Positions 63,811 through 64,000 of a stretch of 64,000 nt of DNA are shown one piece after another; within the stretch, counting starts at the first letter, position 1, and each line of letters begins with the position of its first letter. The stretch is from positions 9,634,501-9,698,500 of the forward strand of contig NC_066282.1 of the NCBI RefSeq assembly GCF_905404315.1, written 5' to 3'. The position numbers and the translations under genes are program-made. Source of the stretch: Leptidea sinapis (taxonomy: Eukaryota; Arthropoda; Insecta; Lepidoptera; Pieridae). The notes beneath the pieces were generated by a model, which searched no databases, had not been told where the DNA came from, and saw only the letters and a list, made by a program, of their open reading frames with translations.

Positions 63811-63935
63811 GTGTGCTAGGCTTGTTTTGGTAGGCCCCCTAAGATGAACTGACGATCTGGTCAAGATCGCCGGAATACGTTGGATTAGGGCAGCGCAGGA
63901 CCGATCGTCGTGGAAATCTTTGGGGGAGGCCTTTG
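63811..63935 (+). pseudogene. RTE-type LINE tail, partial plus copy
   Basis: AACTGACGATCTGGTCAAGA, TCGCCGGAATACGTTGGATT, AGGGCAGCGCAGGACCGATC and TTTGGGGGAGGCCTTTGA encode the TDDLVKIAGIRW, RAAQDRSSW, LGEAF part of the RTE C-terminus. The last ~10 codons and the GATGAT tail are missing. Confidence 0.65.
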
Positions 63936-64000
63936 AAATTCAAGAAATATATTAAATCTTATTTGACAAAGAAGGCTTACTTTAGTATAGTAGATTGTAG

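Noticed and set aside
1..64000. CRISPR array, toxin-antitoxin, phage or other prokaryotic defence system
   Set aside because: No regularly spaced repeats, operons or prokaryotic genes; codon content, introns and LINE/SINE load are those of an animal nuclear genome.

Overview
This looks like nuclear DNA from a moth or butterfly (Lepidoptera). It is AT-rich and intron-like, and dense with decayed transposable elements of kinds familiar from lepidopteran genomes: jockey/CR1-type and RTE-type LINEs, tRNA-headed SINEs, a very common ~300-bp A-tailed repeat, Helitron-like elements, and Tc1/mariner, hAT and P-like DNA elements. I saw no bacterial operon, CRISPR array, rRNA or intact cellular tRNA. 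The assignment is inference from repeat content, since no search could be run. 

The only part I read as a host gene is one well-formed internal exon at 57752-58126 (+). It has a polypyrimidine tract and AG before it and GTGAGT after it, and its protein resembles the cytoplasmic region of iRhom (rhomboid-5/RHBDF pseudoproteases). The flanking DNA is probably its introns. 

Layout: 0-10 kb holds LINE tails, a 375-bp P-like element with the start of a THAP finger, a Helitron-like element and a TTAA-flanked MITE. 10-22 kb holds duplicated tRNA-like sequences, RTE and LINE tails, a cluster of the ~300-bp repeat, and two MITE families with CGGCCGTT ends. 22.8-27.1 kb holds the most complete element, a minus-strand LINE with ORF1 (PHD-like finger plus coiled coil) and ORF2 (endonuclease plus reverse transcriptase), broken by two frameshifts, two stops and an endonuclease deletion. 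27-42 kb alternates MITE, LINE tail, ~300-bp repeat, Helitron and mariner pieces. 42.5-43.5 kb is a hAT element with perfect 8-bp target duplications. 44-57 kb has nested Helitrons, more LINE and SINE copies and a mariner pseudogene. 57.7-64 kb has the exon, a retroelement tail, RTE tails and a LINE-A deletion derivative. 

No transposon here looks autonomous. The clearest functional link is between LINE-A (tail copies throughout) and the ~300-bp repeat: their last ~65 bases are alike, as expected if the short repeat borrowed the LINE machinery. Family labels LINE-A to LINE-F are local to this annotation. Element ends are good to a few bases where target duplications are quoted and otherwise to roughly 10-30 bases.
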